Shown one piece after another: positions 36,577 through 44,425 of a stretch of DNA of 64,000 nt. The notes beneath the pieces were generated by a model. That model saw only the letters and a list, made by a program, of their open reading frames with translations, had not been told where the DNA came from and made no database searches. The stretch covers positions 2,170,001 to 2,234,000 of the forward strand of contig NZ_CP013293.1 of the NCBI RefSeq assembly GCF_001456155.1, written 5' to 3'. The first letter of the stretch is position 1; every line of letters starts with the position of its first letter. The position numbers were made by a program, and so were the translations under genes. Origin of the DNA: Chryseobacterium sp. IHB B 17019. GTDB taxonomy: Bacteria > Bacteroidota > Bacteroidia > Flavobacteriales > Weeksellaceae.

Positions 36577-37632
36577 TTAAAACTTCATTACATCCTTCAC
36601 CACTCCATTTTTCTGGGTATGCTGCAATAAGTTTGTCTCAATAAAAGATTTAATTTTTTCTTCATTACCATCATTTGGGAATAAAAGATGAACATTCGCA
36701 CCTGCATCCAATGTAAAAAATAAAGGTAATGCTGTTTCGTTTCTAAAATCCCATATTTTATTGATCACTTCCAACGTTCCGGTTTTCATCAGGATAAATG
36801 CAGGATCACTCATCATCATCATAGCATGAAGCGTAAGGGCTTCGTGCTCAACTAATTTGATAAAACCTTGTATATCACCGCTTTTAAGAATCTTCTTCAT
36901 TGGTTCAAAATTTTCTCTTGCTTCCTGGAATCTCCTCTCTGCATACGGATTTGTGTTCATCAAACCATGTCCAACAGTGGAAGAAACACTTTTTTGACCT
37001 TCATGAATTAATAAAACCCAATCATTAAAATTTTTGAAAATCTCATGAATCTCATCATCCGGATATTTTACAGCAAATAGGTCTGAACTTCCTTTTATCT
37101 GAGATTCGCCCCAGACAACCAGTCCATTGTACAAGCTTCTGCATGCGCTTCCACTTCCCAATCTTGCTAAAAAAGAAGCTTTTCGTAATGATTCTTCTTC
37201 TGAAAGTTCTCCCGAAAAAACTTCATCTAATTTTATCAGACATTTCGCAATGGCTCCAAAACCTGATGCAGAACTTGCAATTCCTGAGCTGTGCGGAAAC
37301 GTATTTTCTGTTTTGATAATATATCTGCCTTTTAAAATCCATGGAAGATATTGTTCGATATTTTTGAAGTATTTCTCAATTTTTTCAGCAAATTTTACTT
37401 CTTCATTTCCTGCTAAAAATGTCTGTACCGAAAAATTTTCATCAGCCAGAAATTCCATTACAGTATTGGTTTTACAATGATTTAAAGTATAACTAATACT
37501 TGGATTTGCAGGAATCTGATTGTCATATTTCCCCCAATATTTTATTAAAGCAATATTCGATGGGCAACTTTCGGAAACCATCTGATTATTGATCGTAAAT
37601 TCTTTTTTTCCTAGAAATTCCTGTGTTGTCAT
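36577..37632 (-). CDS. mvaD: Diphosphomevalonate decarboxylase
   Basis: A 351-residue GHMP-fold enzyme, making isopentenyl diphosphate from mevalonate diphosphate. Signature regions: SNIALIKYWGKYD with PANPSISYTL near residues 24-48, the ATP-binding loop SSGIASSASGFGAIAKC near 120, GSGSACRSLYNGLVVW near 160, and the C-terminal FTLDAGANVHLLF with the catalytic Asp. It shows that this organism uses the mevalonate route. Seven bases separate it from the converging EEP gene. Confidence 0.94.
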   Translation of the reverse strand: MTTQEFLGKKEFTINNQMVSESCPSNIALIKYWGKYDNQIPANPSISYTLNHCKTNTVMEFLADENFSVQTFLAGNEEVKFAEKIEKYFKNIEQYLPWILKGRYIIKTENTFPHSSGIASSASGFGAIAKCLIKLDEVFSGELSEEESLRKASFLARLGSGSACRSLYNGLVVWGESQIKGSSDLFAVKYPDDEIHEIFKNFNDWVLLIHEGQKSVSSTVGHGLMNTNPYAERRFQEARENFEPMKKILKSGDIQGFIKLVEHEALTLHAMMMMSDPAFILMKTGTLEVINKIWDFRNETALPLFFTLDAGANVHLLFPNDGNEEKIKSFIETNLLQHTQKNGVVKDVMKF

Positions 37633-37649
37633 AATTTAATTTAGTTTCT

Positions 37650-37679
37650 AACCACAAATAATAGACGCTTTTTGTGGTT
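37650..37679. repeat. Small inverted repeat AACCACAAA / TTTGTGGTT
   Basis: A 9-base perfect inverted repeat with a 12-base loop between the ligase and mvaD. The arm word AACCACAAA also starts the outer arm of the large element near 55.68 kb. It lacks a T-run, so I do not call it a terminator. Confidence 0.4.
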
Positions 37680-37686
37680 TAAAAAT

Positions 37687-39456
37687 TTAATACATTTTCT
37701 CAATAAGATCAGCATATTTTTTAAGAACCACGTTCCTTTTTACTTTCAAAGTCGGTGTGATTTCTCCGGTGCTGATCTCAAATTCCGCAGGCATCAAAGT
37801 AAACTTTTTCACCTTTTCATAATCTGATAACTGACTTTGCAATTCTTTAATTTTTTCTTTGTAAAAGTCCATTATTTTGTCATTTTTCAAGGTTTCTTCC
37901 CAAGTTGTCAACTGGATGTTATTCTTTTTGACAAAATCATGTAAAAATTCAAAATTCGGAACAATTAGAGCTGAAACAAACTGTCTTCCTTCTGCAATTA
38001 AAACAATTTGCTGAATAAAATTATTATTCGTCAAAAGGTTCTCAATCTGCTGTGGTGCAATATATTTCCCATTGGAAGTTTTCATCAGATCCTTCAGTCG
38101 GTCTGTGATGATAAGATTTCCCTTATCATCAATTTTTCCTGCATCACCGGTTTTGAACCAGCCATCTTCCGTAAAAACTTTTTGTGTTTCTTCAGGTTTG
38201 TTGTAATAACCACTCATGATTCCGTTTCCTTTGGCCTGGATTTCATCATTTTCACCGATACGGATTTCTACGCCCGGTAAAGGCTTGCCGCTTGTTCCAT
38301 GCTCAAAATGTGTTAAAGGAAAAAGTGTCAAAGTCGCAGTAGTTTCGGTCAGTCCATAGCCAACGGTAATATGAATTCCCACCGATTCAAAAAATTTTGT
38401 CACTTCGGGAGATAATGATGCTCCGCCACATGGCAAAAACCACAATCTTCCGCCCATTCTATCTTTTATCTTGCTGAAAACCAATGATTCAGCAATTGAC
38501 TCTTTTATTTTTAAACCAAAAGGAATCGGTTTTTCATTTCTTTTCAATTCTGCAGTTTGCCACCCTGTTTTTAATGCCCAATCGAAGATTTTTTTCTTTA
38601 ATGATGAACCTTCTTCCGCTTTTTCCAACACTCCTGCATATACTTTCTGGAAAAATCTCGGGACTGCACACATCATTGTCGGCTTTACTTCTTCCAACGC
38701 TTTGGCGATATTCTTGGGATCTTCCAGGAAATAAACCCTTGCCCCACCATATAAACAAAGCAAACTCCAGCTTCTTTCAAAAACGTGGCTCAATGGTAAA
38801 AAAGCTAATGAAAGCTCTTCTTCAAAATTTTTAAACTTAAAAAATTCAAAATGAGCATCAAATGCCTTGACAAAATTTCCGTGGGTCAGCATTACCCCTT
38901 TCGGAGTTCCCGTAGTTCCGGAAGTGTAAATTAAAGTAGCAATATCATTGTTTTCTTTTGGACAAAACTCCAATTTCGGAGACGATTTTGCGATAAAATC
39001 TTCAAGATAAAAACTATTGAATTCTTTCTTGATCCAAACCGCTTTCTTAGAAACAATAATGGTATCAAGATGATTATCTTCTTTTTGTAAAAGCTCTAAA
39101 CAGATATCATACTGCGCCTGTTCTCCAACCAAAATAATTTTTGCGCCGGAATCCTGAATGATGTATTCTGCCTGTTCAGCATTGTTGGTCGAATAAATGG
39201 GAACACTTATCGCCCCGATAGATATTGCAGCAAGGTCAAAGATCACCCATTCGGAAGAATTTTCCGAGTAAATGGCAACTTTATCATTTTCCTGAATTCC
39301 TGCATTTTTAAGTGAATTAGCCGTTCTAAAAACAATTTCACTGAATTTTTTCCAGCTCAGCTCTTTCCAACCGGCTTCTTTCTTTTTAAAGCCGATCGCA
39401 GATTTTATAGGATGTTTTTCTGTATTCTTTTGAATAATTGCCTCTGCAAGATTCAT
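37687..39456 (-). CDS. Long-chain acyl-CoA synthetase (AMP-binding)
   Basis: A 589-residue ANL-family ligase. The phosphate-binding loop TLIYTSGTTGTPKGVMLTHG lies near residues 170-190, and YGLTETTATLTLFPLTHF is the A5 core. DGWFKTGDAGKIDDKGNLIITDRLKDLMKTSNGKYIAPQQIENLL contains A7-A8 and the hinge; KVKRNVVLKKYADLIEKMY ends the chain with the A10 Lys. It resembles bacterial long-chain fatty-acid CoA ligases (FadD15-like). The epimerase upstream overlaps its start by 4 bases, so translation is coupled. Confidence 0.92.
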   Translation of the reverse strand: MNLAEAIIQKNTEKHPIKSAIGFKKKEAGWKELSWKKFSEIVFRTANSLKNAGIQENDKVAIYSENSSEWVIFDLAAISIGAISVPIYSTNNAEQAEYIIQDSGAKIILVGEQAQYDICLELLQKEDNHLDTIIVSKKAVWIKKEFNSFYLEDFIAKSSPKLEFCPKENNDIATLIYTSGTTGTPKGVMLTHGNFVKAFDAHFEFFKFKNFEEELSLAFLPLSHVFERSWSLLCLYGGARVYFLEDPKNIAKALEEVKPTMMCAVPRFFQKVYAGVLEKAEEGSSLKKKIFDWALKTGWQTAELKRNEKPIPFGLKIKESIAESLVFSKIKDRMGGRLWFLPCGGASLSPEVTKFFESVGIHITVGYGLTETTATLTLFPLTHFEHGTSGKPLPGVEIRIGENDEIQAKGNGIMSGYYNKPEETQKVFTEDGWFKTGDAGKIDDKGNLIITDRLKDLMKTSNGKYIAPQQIENLLTNNNFIQQIVLIAEGRQFVSALIVPNFEFLHDFVKKNNIQLTTWEETLKNDKIMDFYKEKIKELQSQLSDYEKVKKFTLMPAEFEISTGEITPTLKVKRNVVLKKYADLIEKMY

Positions 39457-40466
39457 TTCTTCAACTTTTTATCGTTAATATAATTTTTAAGATGGAAATC
39501 AATAGTCTCTTCCAAAGGAATAAACTCATATTCTAATCTTTCTTTAATTTTTTTATTGGAAACAACTTTCATTCTTGAGATCGCTTCAACATTTGATCTT
39601 GTGACCATCCTCAATCCCGGAATCAGCCACCCGAAAAGCATATTGGCAACAACTCCTAATTTCAACTGAAAGTACGAGAGAACTTTGGCTTCCTTCAAAC
39701 CTAATTCTTTTCTCACTTTTTTTGCCAGATCAGCGTATCTTTTATTTTCAGAAATAATGATAAATCTTCCCCCGAAGATATTTTTTTCCATGAGTTCCAC
39801 AGAAATTTTAGCAACATCTCTTACGTCGGCATAGCTCGTTCCACCGGAAAAGGTAAAACTGTGCTTTTCTAAAGTAGGGAAAATATCTCCGCTGCTGTTT
39901 CCCCAGCTTCCACTTCCGATGATCATTCCCGGATTTACAATGACTGTGTTCAACCCTTCTGCTGAAGCTCTCCAAACTTCCATTTCGGCAAGATGCTTGG
40001 AAATTGCATAAGCAGAATGTTCTTCTTTGGGATTAAAATCCGAAGTTTCATCTAATTCTCCATTTTCATTAAAAAGATCAAGAACCGCAATTGAACTTAC
40101 GAAAAGAAATTTTTTCACATCAGAACCATCACAAGCAAACAGAAGATTTTCTGTCCCTTTTACATTGGTGTGATACATTTCCTTATTATCTTTCGGATTA
40201 AAACCTACTTTTGCAGCCGTGTGATAGACTTCTTCTACACCTTTCAAAGCATCTTGAAGCGAGTTGATATCATCAAAATCCATATCAATCCATTCAATTT
40301 TATTGAAAAAATCGTCCGGATTTTCCGTATAAAATGTATATGAATGCCTTACCTCATCTAAATTGCTTGACGGTCTCTTTGCAGCACGAACGTTTTTGCC
40401 TCTTTTAAGAAGCTCCAAAACGATTACCCTGCCTAAAATTCCGGTAGCACCTGTTACAAAAACCAT
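39453..40466 (-). CDS. NAD-dependent epimerase/dehydratase-family (extended SDR) protein
   Basis: A 337-residue extended short-chain dehydrogenase. The Rossmann motif VFVTGATGILGRVIVLELL is at the very N-terminus, and the catalytic S...YxxxK is kept (FVSSIAVLD, then YAISKHLAE near residue 155). GLNTVIVNPGMIIGSGSW and the C-terminal LEYEFIPLEETIDFHLKNY are family-like. It overlaps the acyl-CoA ligase by 4 bases, suggesting a lipid-related function as in 3-beta-hydroxysteroid-dehydrogenase-like SDRs, but the substrate is not known. Confidence 0.88.
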   Translation of the reverse strand: MVFVTGATGILGRVIVLELLKRGKNVRAAKRPSSNLDEVRHSYTFYTENPDDFFNKIEWIDMDFDDINSLQDALKGVEEVYHTAAKVGFNPKDNKEMYHTNVKGTENLLFACDGSDVKKFLFVSSIAVLDLFNENGELDETSDFNPKEEHSAYAISKHLAEMEVWRASAEGLNTVIVNPGMIIGSGSWGNSSGDIFPTLEKHSFTFSGGTSYADVRDVAKISVELMEKNIFGGRFIIISENKRYADLAKKVRKELGLKEAKVLSYFQLKLGVVANMLFGWLIPGLRMVTRSNVEAISRMKVVSNKKIKERLEYEFIPLEETIDFHLKNYINDKKLKK

Positions 40467-40602
40467 CAGTTATTTTTACTTGATTGCTGACTAAATTATG
40501 ATAATATTATCCGTTATGCAAATTTGCGATTTTTAAAGGAGAATTCCATTTTTATTGATCAGAAATACTTTATTTTAAGCTAAAATTCAAGTTTCAGCTA
40601 AA

Positions 40603-40650
40603 GCCCTAAAATTGCTGTCAAAAAGAAAACGGGCTAAAGCCCGTTTCAAT
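40603..40650. repeat. GGGCTAAAGCCC palindromic repeat
   Basis: The perfect palindromic hairpin AAACGGGCTAAAGCCCGTTT occupies 40627-40646, and a partial copy of the arm (GCTAAAGCCCTAAAATTGCTG) lies just before it near 40598. It stands between the graspetide ligase gene and the epimerase and could act as a weak terminator. I recall this type of element as frequent in Chryseobacterium intergenic DNA. Confidence 0.55.
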
Positions 40651-40699
40651 TATTATAATATTTTCGTTAAAATCAATTATTGAGAATAAATTATTCTTT

Positions 40700-41704
40700 T
40701 TAAGCTAACACCATATTATTTCTTCTCGGAGCTTTGTCGCACAAAACATCGGCAATACTCTTTGAAATAAGGTTCCCTTCCGTAAGATTATCCAGCCAGA
40801 AAAATTCTCCCGCCGCATTGATTTCGATGAAATAATATTCGTCTTCTGGAGAAACTATAATATCAATCGCCCCATAATCAACGTGATAAACATCCAAAAG
40901 CTCTAAAATCTTTGTTTCAATTTCTGCCGGAAGTTCAGTCGGAATCCATTTATCGATAAGGTTTACGCCGTCTTTTCTCCAATCAACTTTTGCAGCTTCG
41001 GATTGTTGAGAATCAATCTCGAAGGCGTACACATCACGGCCAACCACTGTTACACGAAGTTCTTTTTTCTTTTCAATTTTCTTTTGAAACTGCATTGGGC
41101 AATACAAAAGAGTATCTAATTCTTCCAGTTTGTCTTCATTGATAACATTTGTGAAAACCACACTTTCAACGCCATCTTCATAAATTGCAAAACCGGTCTG
41201 CATTTTAGCGACTACATTCTGATGCTTTAAGATGAATTGTCTTGCTTCCTCAGGATTATTGGTGATGCAGGTTTCCGGAATCTTAAGCCCGATTTTATCC
41301 GCAATTTTCAATTGTTCTTCCTTGCTGTCTAACCTCCTGTAAACACTCGGTTTTCCTAATGAATACACATCAACAGACTCTAAAAAACCAAAAAGCGTAT
41401 TACGGATTTCGCCCATTGCTGCTCCGTAAAATTTCTCATCTATTTCGCTTTTTAAACCCTGTCCAATATTGTAAGCTCTTCTGTACCAAACTGCTGCGAT
41501 ATCATCTAAACGATGTTTTTTCTCAGGAGTTTCAAGAATTGTGACCCATTTTCCGTCTTGAAAAGAGGTTGACAGTTTGTTTTTCAGAGGATACAAATCA
41601 ACATCAAAACGAATAACTTCGCAACCGTTTTTATCAATATATTCGGTTACTTTTTCAATTGAAAAATTATCTCCGGTATGTGTAATTATTAAAATTTTAT
41701 TCAT
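40700..41704 (-). CDS. Graspetide-maturing ATP-grasp ligase, MvdD/MdnC-like (ester-forming)
   Basis: A 334-residue ATP-grasp protein of the microviridin maturase family. It opens ILIITHTGDNFSIEKV; AAVWYRRAYNIG lies near residue 75, YCPMQFQKKIEKKKELRVTVVG near 200, and IDSQQSEAAKVDWRKDG near 225. DYGAIDIIVSPEDEYYFIEINAAGEFFW (from about 276; EINAAGEFFW at 294-303) provides the metal ligands. The IDSQQ...DWR and GEFFWL pattern is, from memory, that of MvdD/MdnC, which link Thr/Ser hydroxyls to Asp/Glu as omega-esters. It overlaps the other ligase by 8 bases. The split into ester versus amide former is inference. Confidence 0.85.
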   Translation of the reverse strand: MNKILIITHTGDNFSIEKVTEYIDKNGCEVIRFDVDLYPLKNKLSTSFQDGKWVTILETPEKKHRLDDIAAVWYRRAYNIGQGLKSEIDEKFYGAAMGEIRNTLFGFLESVDVYSLGKPSVYRRLDSKEEQLKIADKIGLKIPETCITNNPEEARQFILKHQNVVAKMQTGFAIYEDGVESVVFTNVINEDKLEELDTLLYCPMQFQKKIEKKKELRVTVVGRDVYAFEIDSQQSEAAKVDWRKDGVNLIDKWIPTELPAEIETKILELLDVYHVDYGAIDIIVSPEDEYYFIEINAAGEFFWLDNLTEGNLISKSIADVLCDKAPRRNNMVLA

Positions 41705-42653
41705 TGGTTTTCATTCTTTTTATAAGATTATCGGCAATTCTTTCTGCAATTGGGAAATTTAATTCTTTCTGCAGCATTCCCCATTCACCTTGTGGATTTA
41801 CTTCAAGAAAATAATAGTTTCCATCTCTTCCTTTGATTATATCAATAGCTCCAATGTAAAGTCCCATTTCTTTCATCATGGAATGTAGGTTTTCTTTAAT
41901 ATTTTCAGGTAAATCGTAGGCTGACCAAAAGTAATTTCCCTGAGCAATTCGCCAGTCTGTATTTTCGCTATTATTAATTTTTCCTGTAAAAAATTCACCG
42001 TCTACATAGACAATCCTTAGCTCATATTCTTTCTCAATATAAGGCTGGAAAATCATCGGGCAATATTCTATATCCGAAATACCTTCCAAAGAATTTTCAT
42101 CAATACTATTTGTTGAAAGAAAATTTTCCCCTCCCATTGACTTTGAGATCACCCCATGAAGTTTTGCAATCATTTTGCCATTGCAGCACTCATGAAAAAA
42201 TGCGGTAATTTTATCTGCATCATTTGAAAAAATTGTATTTGGAACAATTAAATTATTCTTTTTTGCAATTTTCAGTTGAAGCATTTTATTTCCGTCAATT
42301 TTCTTTTCATTTTCCAGGGGGTTGATCCATGGAACACCTTCTAAAAGGGTAAAAAGATTATATCTGAGACTGGTATATTCATTTAGAAATATCCTTTCAT
42401 AATCTTCATCCAGCTCTTCTGGAACGCTTATTCCCCAGGCTTTTCTATGCCAGACGCCTTTGATTTCGTCAGAATTAATTGAATTTCCAAATTCATCTGT
42501 TAATTCAAAAAAATTTTCGTTAATACTGATTTTTTGGAGATGATTTAAACGATCAGAATTCAGCCTGAAATACGGAATATTTTTCGTTTTTAGATATTCA
42601 AAAAAGATATCAATATTGTAAAAGTCTTGAGAATGCGTAATACAAAGAATCAT
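41697..42653 (-). CDS. Graspetide-maturing ATP-grasp ligase, MvdC/MdnB-like (amide-forming)
   Basis: A 318-residue paralogue of the next gene. ILCITHSQDFYNIDIFFEYL opens the chain, KGVWHRKAWGISVP is near residue 85, EYCPMIFQPYIEKEYELRIVYVDG near 195, and LEVNPQGEWGML is at about 283-294 (ATP/metal site). The ending ...GEWGMLQKELNFPIAERIAD resembles MvdC/MdnB, the ligase that forms the Lys-Glu/Asp lactam in microviridins; each precursor has the needed Lys in its TxKYPSD core. It lies 88 bases after the last precursor, behind a hairpin terminator, and overlaps the MdnC-like gene. Subtype is inferred from memory of the family. Confidence 0.82.
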   Translation of the reverse strand: MILCITHSQDFYNIDIFFEYLKTKNIPYFRLNSDRLNHLQKISINENFFELTDEFGNSINSDEIKGVWHRKAWGISVPEELDEDYERIFLNEYTSLRYNLFTLLEGVPWINPLENEKKIDGNKMLQLKIAKKNNLIVPNTIFSNDADKITAFFHECCNGKMIAKLHGVISKSMGGENFLSTNSIDENSLEGISDIEYCPMIFQPYIEKEYELRIVYVDGEFFTGKINNSENTDWRIAQGNYFWSAYDLPENIKENLHSMMKEMGLYIGAIDIIKGRDGNYYFLEVNPQGEWGMLQKELNFPIAERIADNLIKRMKTNE

Positions 42654-42668
42654 TTGCCGGTTTTTTAT

Positions 42669-42701
42669 TAAAAAAGGAAACTTAGAGTGTAAGTTTCCTT
42701 T
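42669..42701 (-). terminator. Hairpin between graspetide precursors and ligases
   Basis: A perfect 12-bp stem (AAAGGAAACTTA at 42673-42684 and its complement at 42690-42701, 5-base loop) is followed on the minus strand by TTTTT and an AT-rich tail. It would end most precursor transcripts and let only read-through reach the ligase genes. Confidence 0.75.
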
Positions 42702-42741
42702 AGTATAGTTTATTAGTATTGTAACTAAATAATACTACAAA

Positions 42742-42939
42742 TTAAACGGATTGAACATCATCATCACCGTCAGAAGGATATTTTTGAGTCTGAGCCATAT
42801 CGAAAGTTGGCTTAGTTACAGTATCCACTTCTGGTTTTGTGATAATTCCTGCACCTCCTTTTACTTTTTGAGGTTCGTTAACTTGCTTTTCTAAAAATGC
42901 TGCAAAAAACGGCTTCTTTTTTGAATTTTTGTTTTTCAT
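42742..42939 (-). CDS. Graspetide precursor peptide, two ring units plus microviridin-like core
   Basis: A 65-residue precursor. The leader motif PFFAAFLEKQ (residues 10-19) matches the helix that microviridin ligases bind (PFFARFLE). A KGGAG segment (27-31) marks the likely leader-core border. The core has two six-residue Thr...Asp units (T34-D39 TKPEVD; T42-D47 TKPTFD) and the terminal core TQKYPSDGDDD starting at T51, with Thr, Ser and Lys donors and Asp acceptors. It is the third of three tandem precursors, 39 bases after the second, with the ligases downstream. Product not known. Confidence 0.88.
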   Translation of the reverse strand: MKNKNSKKKPFFAAFLEKQVNEPQKVKGGAGIITKPEVDTVTKPTFDMAQTQKYPSDGDDDVQSV

Positions 42940-42978
42940 AATTATTTGAATTTGATTAAGTAATCTTAATTTTATTGT

Positions 42979-43242
42979 TTAGTCCTTCACCGGATCTATT
43001 CCAGGTTCAAAGCCTATCTCGTCATTGTCAGACGGATATTTCAAGGTCACCGGAGTATCGTATGCAGGCAACGTCACATTGTCTAACGTACGTGAGGTAA
43101 CCACCGTATCATTGGTAGGCAGTGTGGTAACATCACCCGTTGGGCTTGATATTATTCCTCCTCCTTGAATTTCTTCAGGGTTCTTAATTTGCTTTTCTAA
43201 GAATGAAGCAAAGAAAGGCTTCTTTTTTGAATCTTTTTTCAT
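42979..43242 (-). CDS. Graspetide precursor peptide, four ring units plus core and C-terminal tail
   Basis: An 87-residue precursor. Leader PFFASFLEKQ at residues 9-18, QGGGI at 26-30. Six-residue donor...Asp units follow: S32-D37 (SSPTGD, Ser donor), T40-D45 (TLPTND), T49-D54 (TSRTLD) and T57-D62 (TLPAYD). The terminal microviridin-like core is TLKYPSDNDE from T66. Unlike its neighbours it carries a 12-residue tail (IGFEPGIDPVKD) after the core, containing further acidic residues. The spacing between units is irregular (2-3 residues). Middle gene of the three. Confidence 0.88.
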   Translation of the reverse strand: MKKDSKKKPFFASFLEKQIKNPEEIQGGGIISSPTGDVTTLPTNDTVVTSRTLDNVTLPAYDTPVTLKYPSDNDEIGFEPGIDPVKD

Positions 43243-43276
43243 GTTGGTTGTAATTTGAGTTGGTTGTTAGTTTTTA

Positions 43277-43516
43277 TTATACAGCGTCTCCGCCTTCGTC
43301 GCCGTCTGATGGATATTTCATCGTAACGTTATCACTTCCCGGCTTTGTGATATTATCCAAAAGCGCAGAAGTTATACTATCCTTCAATGCTCCTGTTATA
43401 TTATCTTCCAAGGCAGAAGTAATACTTCCTGAACCTCCTTTGATTTTCTCCGGATCTTCAACTTGTTTTTCAAGGAATGAAGCGAAGAAAGGCTTTTTTG
43501 ATTTTTTTTCTTCCAT
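43277..43516 (-). CDS. Graspetide precursor peptide, four regular ring units plus core (chryseoviridin-like)
   Basis: A 79-residue precursor, first gene of the operon. Leader PFFASFLEKQ at 9-18 and KGGSG at 26-30. Four units repeat with an exact 8-residue period: T33-D38 (TSALED), T41-D46 (TGALKD), T49-D54 (TSALLD), T57-D62 (TKPGSD). The core TMKYPSDGDE starts at T65. Four consecutive six-residue units ending in a microviridin-like core is the layout described for chryseoviridin of Chryseobacterium gregarium. Its own promoter lies at 43545-43572. Confidence 0.9.
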   Translation of the reverse strand: MEEKKSKKPFFASFLEKQVEDPEKIKGGSGSITSALEDNITGALKDSITSALLDNITKPGSDNVTMKYPSDGDEGGDAV

Positions 43517-43544
43517 AGCACTAATTTTTAATGATTTAGAAAAT

Positions 43545-43572
43545 CTAAAGTATTAAAAAAAAATCACTCCAA
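43545..43572 (-). promoter_or_regulatory. Promoter of the graspetide operon
   Basis: On the minus strand TTG (plus 43570-43572) and TACTTTAG (plus 43545-43552), 17 bases apart, approximate TTG / TAnnTTTG. The start codon of the first precursor follows 28 bases later. The -7 box has A in place of the last T. Confidence 0.4.
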
Positions 43573-43631
43573 GAAGAATAATTTTTTATTTATGAAAATT
43601 TTAACAAACAACAAAGAATAATAGAATTATT

Positions 43632-44411
43632 TTAATCCAGATTCAAAAATTGCTTTACAACTTCAGCAAAATCAACAGGATTTTCTGCCTGAACCCAATG
43701 GCCCGCATTTTTCACCGTAACAATTTTAGCTTTCGGGAACTGCTGTTTAATTGCAAATTCATCCTGAGGAAGAATATAATTCGACTTTTCTCCTGCTATA
43801 AATAAAGTCTCCCCTTCAAAAACACCGAATTTTATGGCGTTAGAAACAAATTCGTTATATTTTTCAGATAAAGTTTTAAGATTAAATCTCCAGTTCAGCT
43901 TCTTATTTTCATCCCAATACAGGTTTTTGGTTAAAAACTGGATTGTGGATTTTTCAGGAATATACTGGCTAAGAACCGCTTCCACCTCATTTCTTGAACT
44001 TACTGTATTGAAATCAACCGTTTCCAAAGCCTTGATAATTCCCTGATGATGTGGAGGATACGCTTTAGGAGAAATGTCAACAACGATAAGTTTTTCTACT
44101 TTTTCGGGGAAGCTTATTGCAAATTGCATTACCGCTTTCCCTCCCAAAGAATGTCCTAAAACATACGCTTTTTTAATTCCGTAATGATTCATGTAATTCA
44201 TAATATCATTCGCCAGATCATCGTGTGACATACCTTCAGAATGAAAGCTTCTGCCATGATTCCTCAGGTCAATCAAATGAACTGGAAGAAGATCTCCAAG
44301 ATCTTTTCCAAAACTTCCCCAGTTATCAAGCATTCCAAAAAGACCATGAAATACTAAGAGCGGTGTAGACGAAAGATTTTCGCCAAATATTTTTGAATGT
44401 AGAATTTTCAT
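43632..44411 (-). CDS. Alpha/beta hydrolase (YbfF-like esterase)
   Basis: A 259-residue cytosolic alpha/beta hydrolase. PLLVFHGLFGMLDNWGSFG holds the oxyanion loop and HLIDLRNHGRSFHSEGMSHDDLA the conserved early strand. GHSLGGKAVMQFA is the nucleophile elbow (Ser near residue 88), and NAGHWVQAENP carries the catalytic His. This pattern is that of the YbfF / epoxide-hydrolase-like group. It lies 116 bases upstream of the first graspetide precursor on the same strand, but the precursor has its own promoter, so a link to the RiPP is doubtful. Confidence 0.87.
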   Translation of the reverse strand: MKILHSKIFGENLSSTPLLVFHGLFGMLDNWGSFGKDLGDLLPVHLIDLRNHGRSFHSEGMSHDDLANDIMNYMNHYGIKKAYVLGHSLGGKAVMQFAISFPEKVEKLIVVDISPKAYPPHHQGIIKALETVDFNTVSSRNEVEAVLSQYIPEKSTIQFLTKNLYWDENKKLNWRFNLKTLSEKYNEFVSNAIKFGVFEGETLFIAGEKSNYILPQDEFAIKQQFPKAKIVTVKNAGHWVQAENPVDFAEVVKQFLNLD

Positions 44412-44425
44412 AAGTTTTGTTTTAT

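Noticed and set aside
43277..43420. Repeats in the precursor genes as a DNA tandem repeat
   Set aside because: The repetition is at the protein level (Thr-x4-Asp units of the RiPP core), not exact DNA repeats.
43260..43556. A 98-codon open frame on the plus strand over the first graspetide precursor
   Set aside because: It is the antisense of the precursor gene; the minus frame has the conserved leader and core motifs.
43632..44411. Alpha/beta hydrolase as the maturation protease of the graspetides
   Set aside because: It is YbfF-like, not a peptidase, and the precursors have their own promoter.
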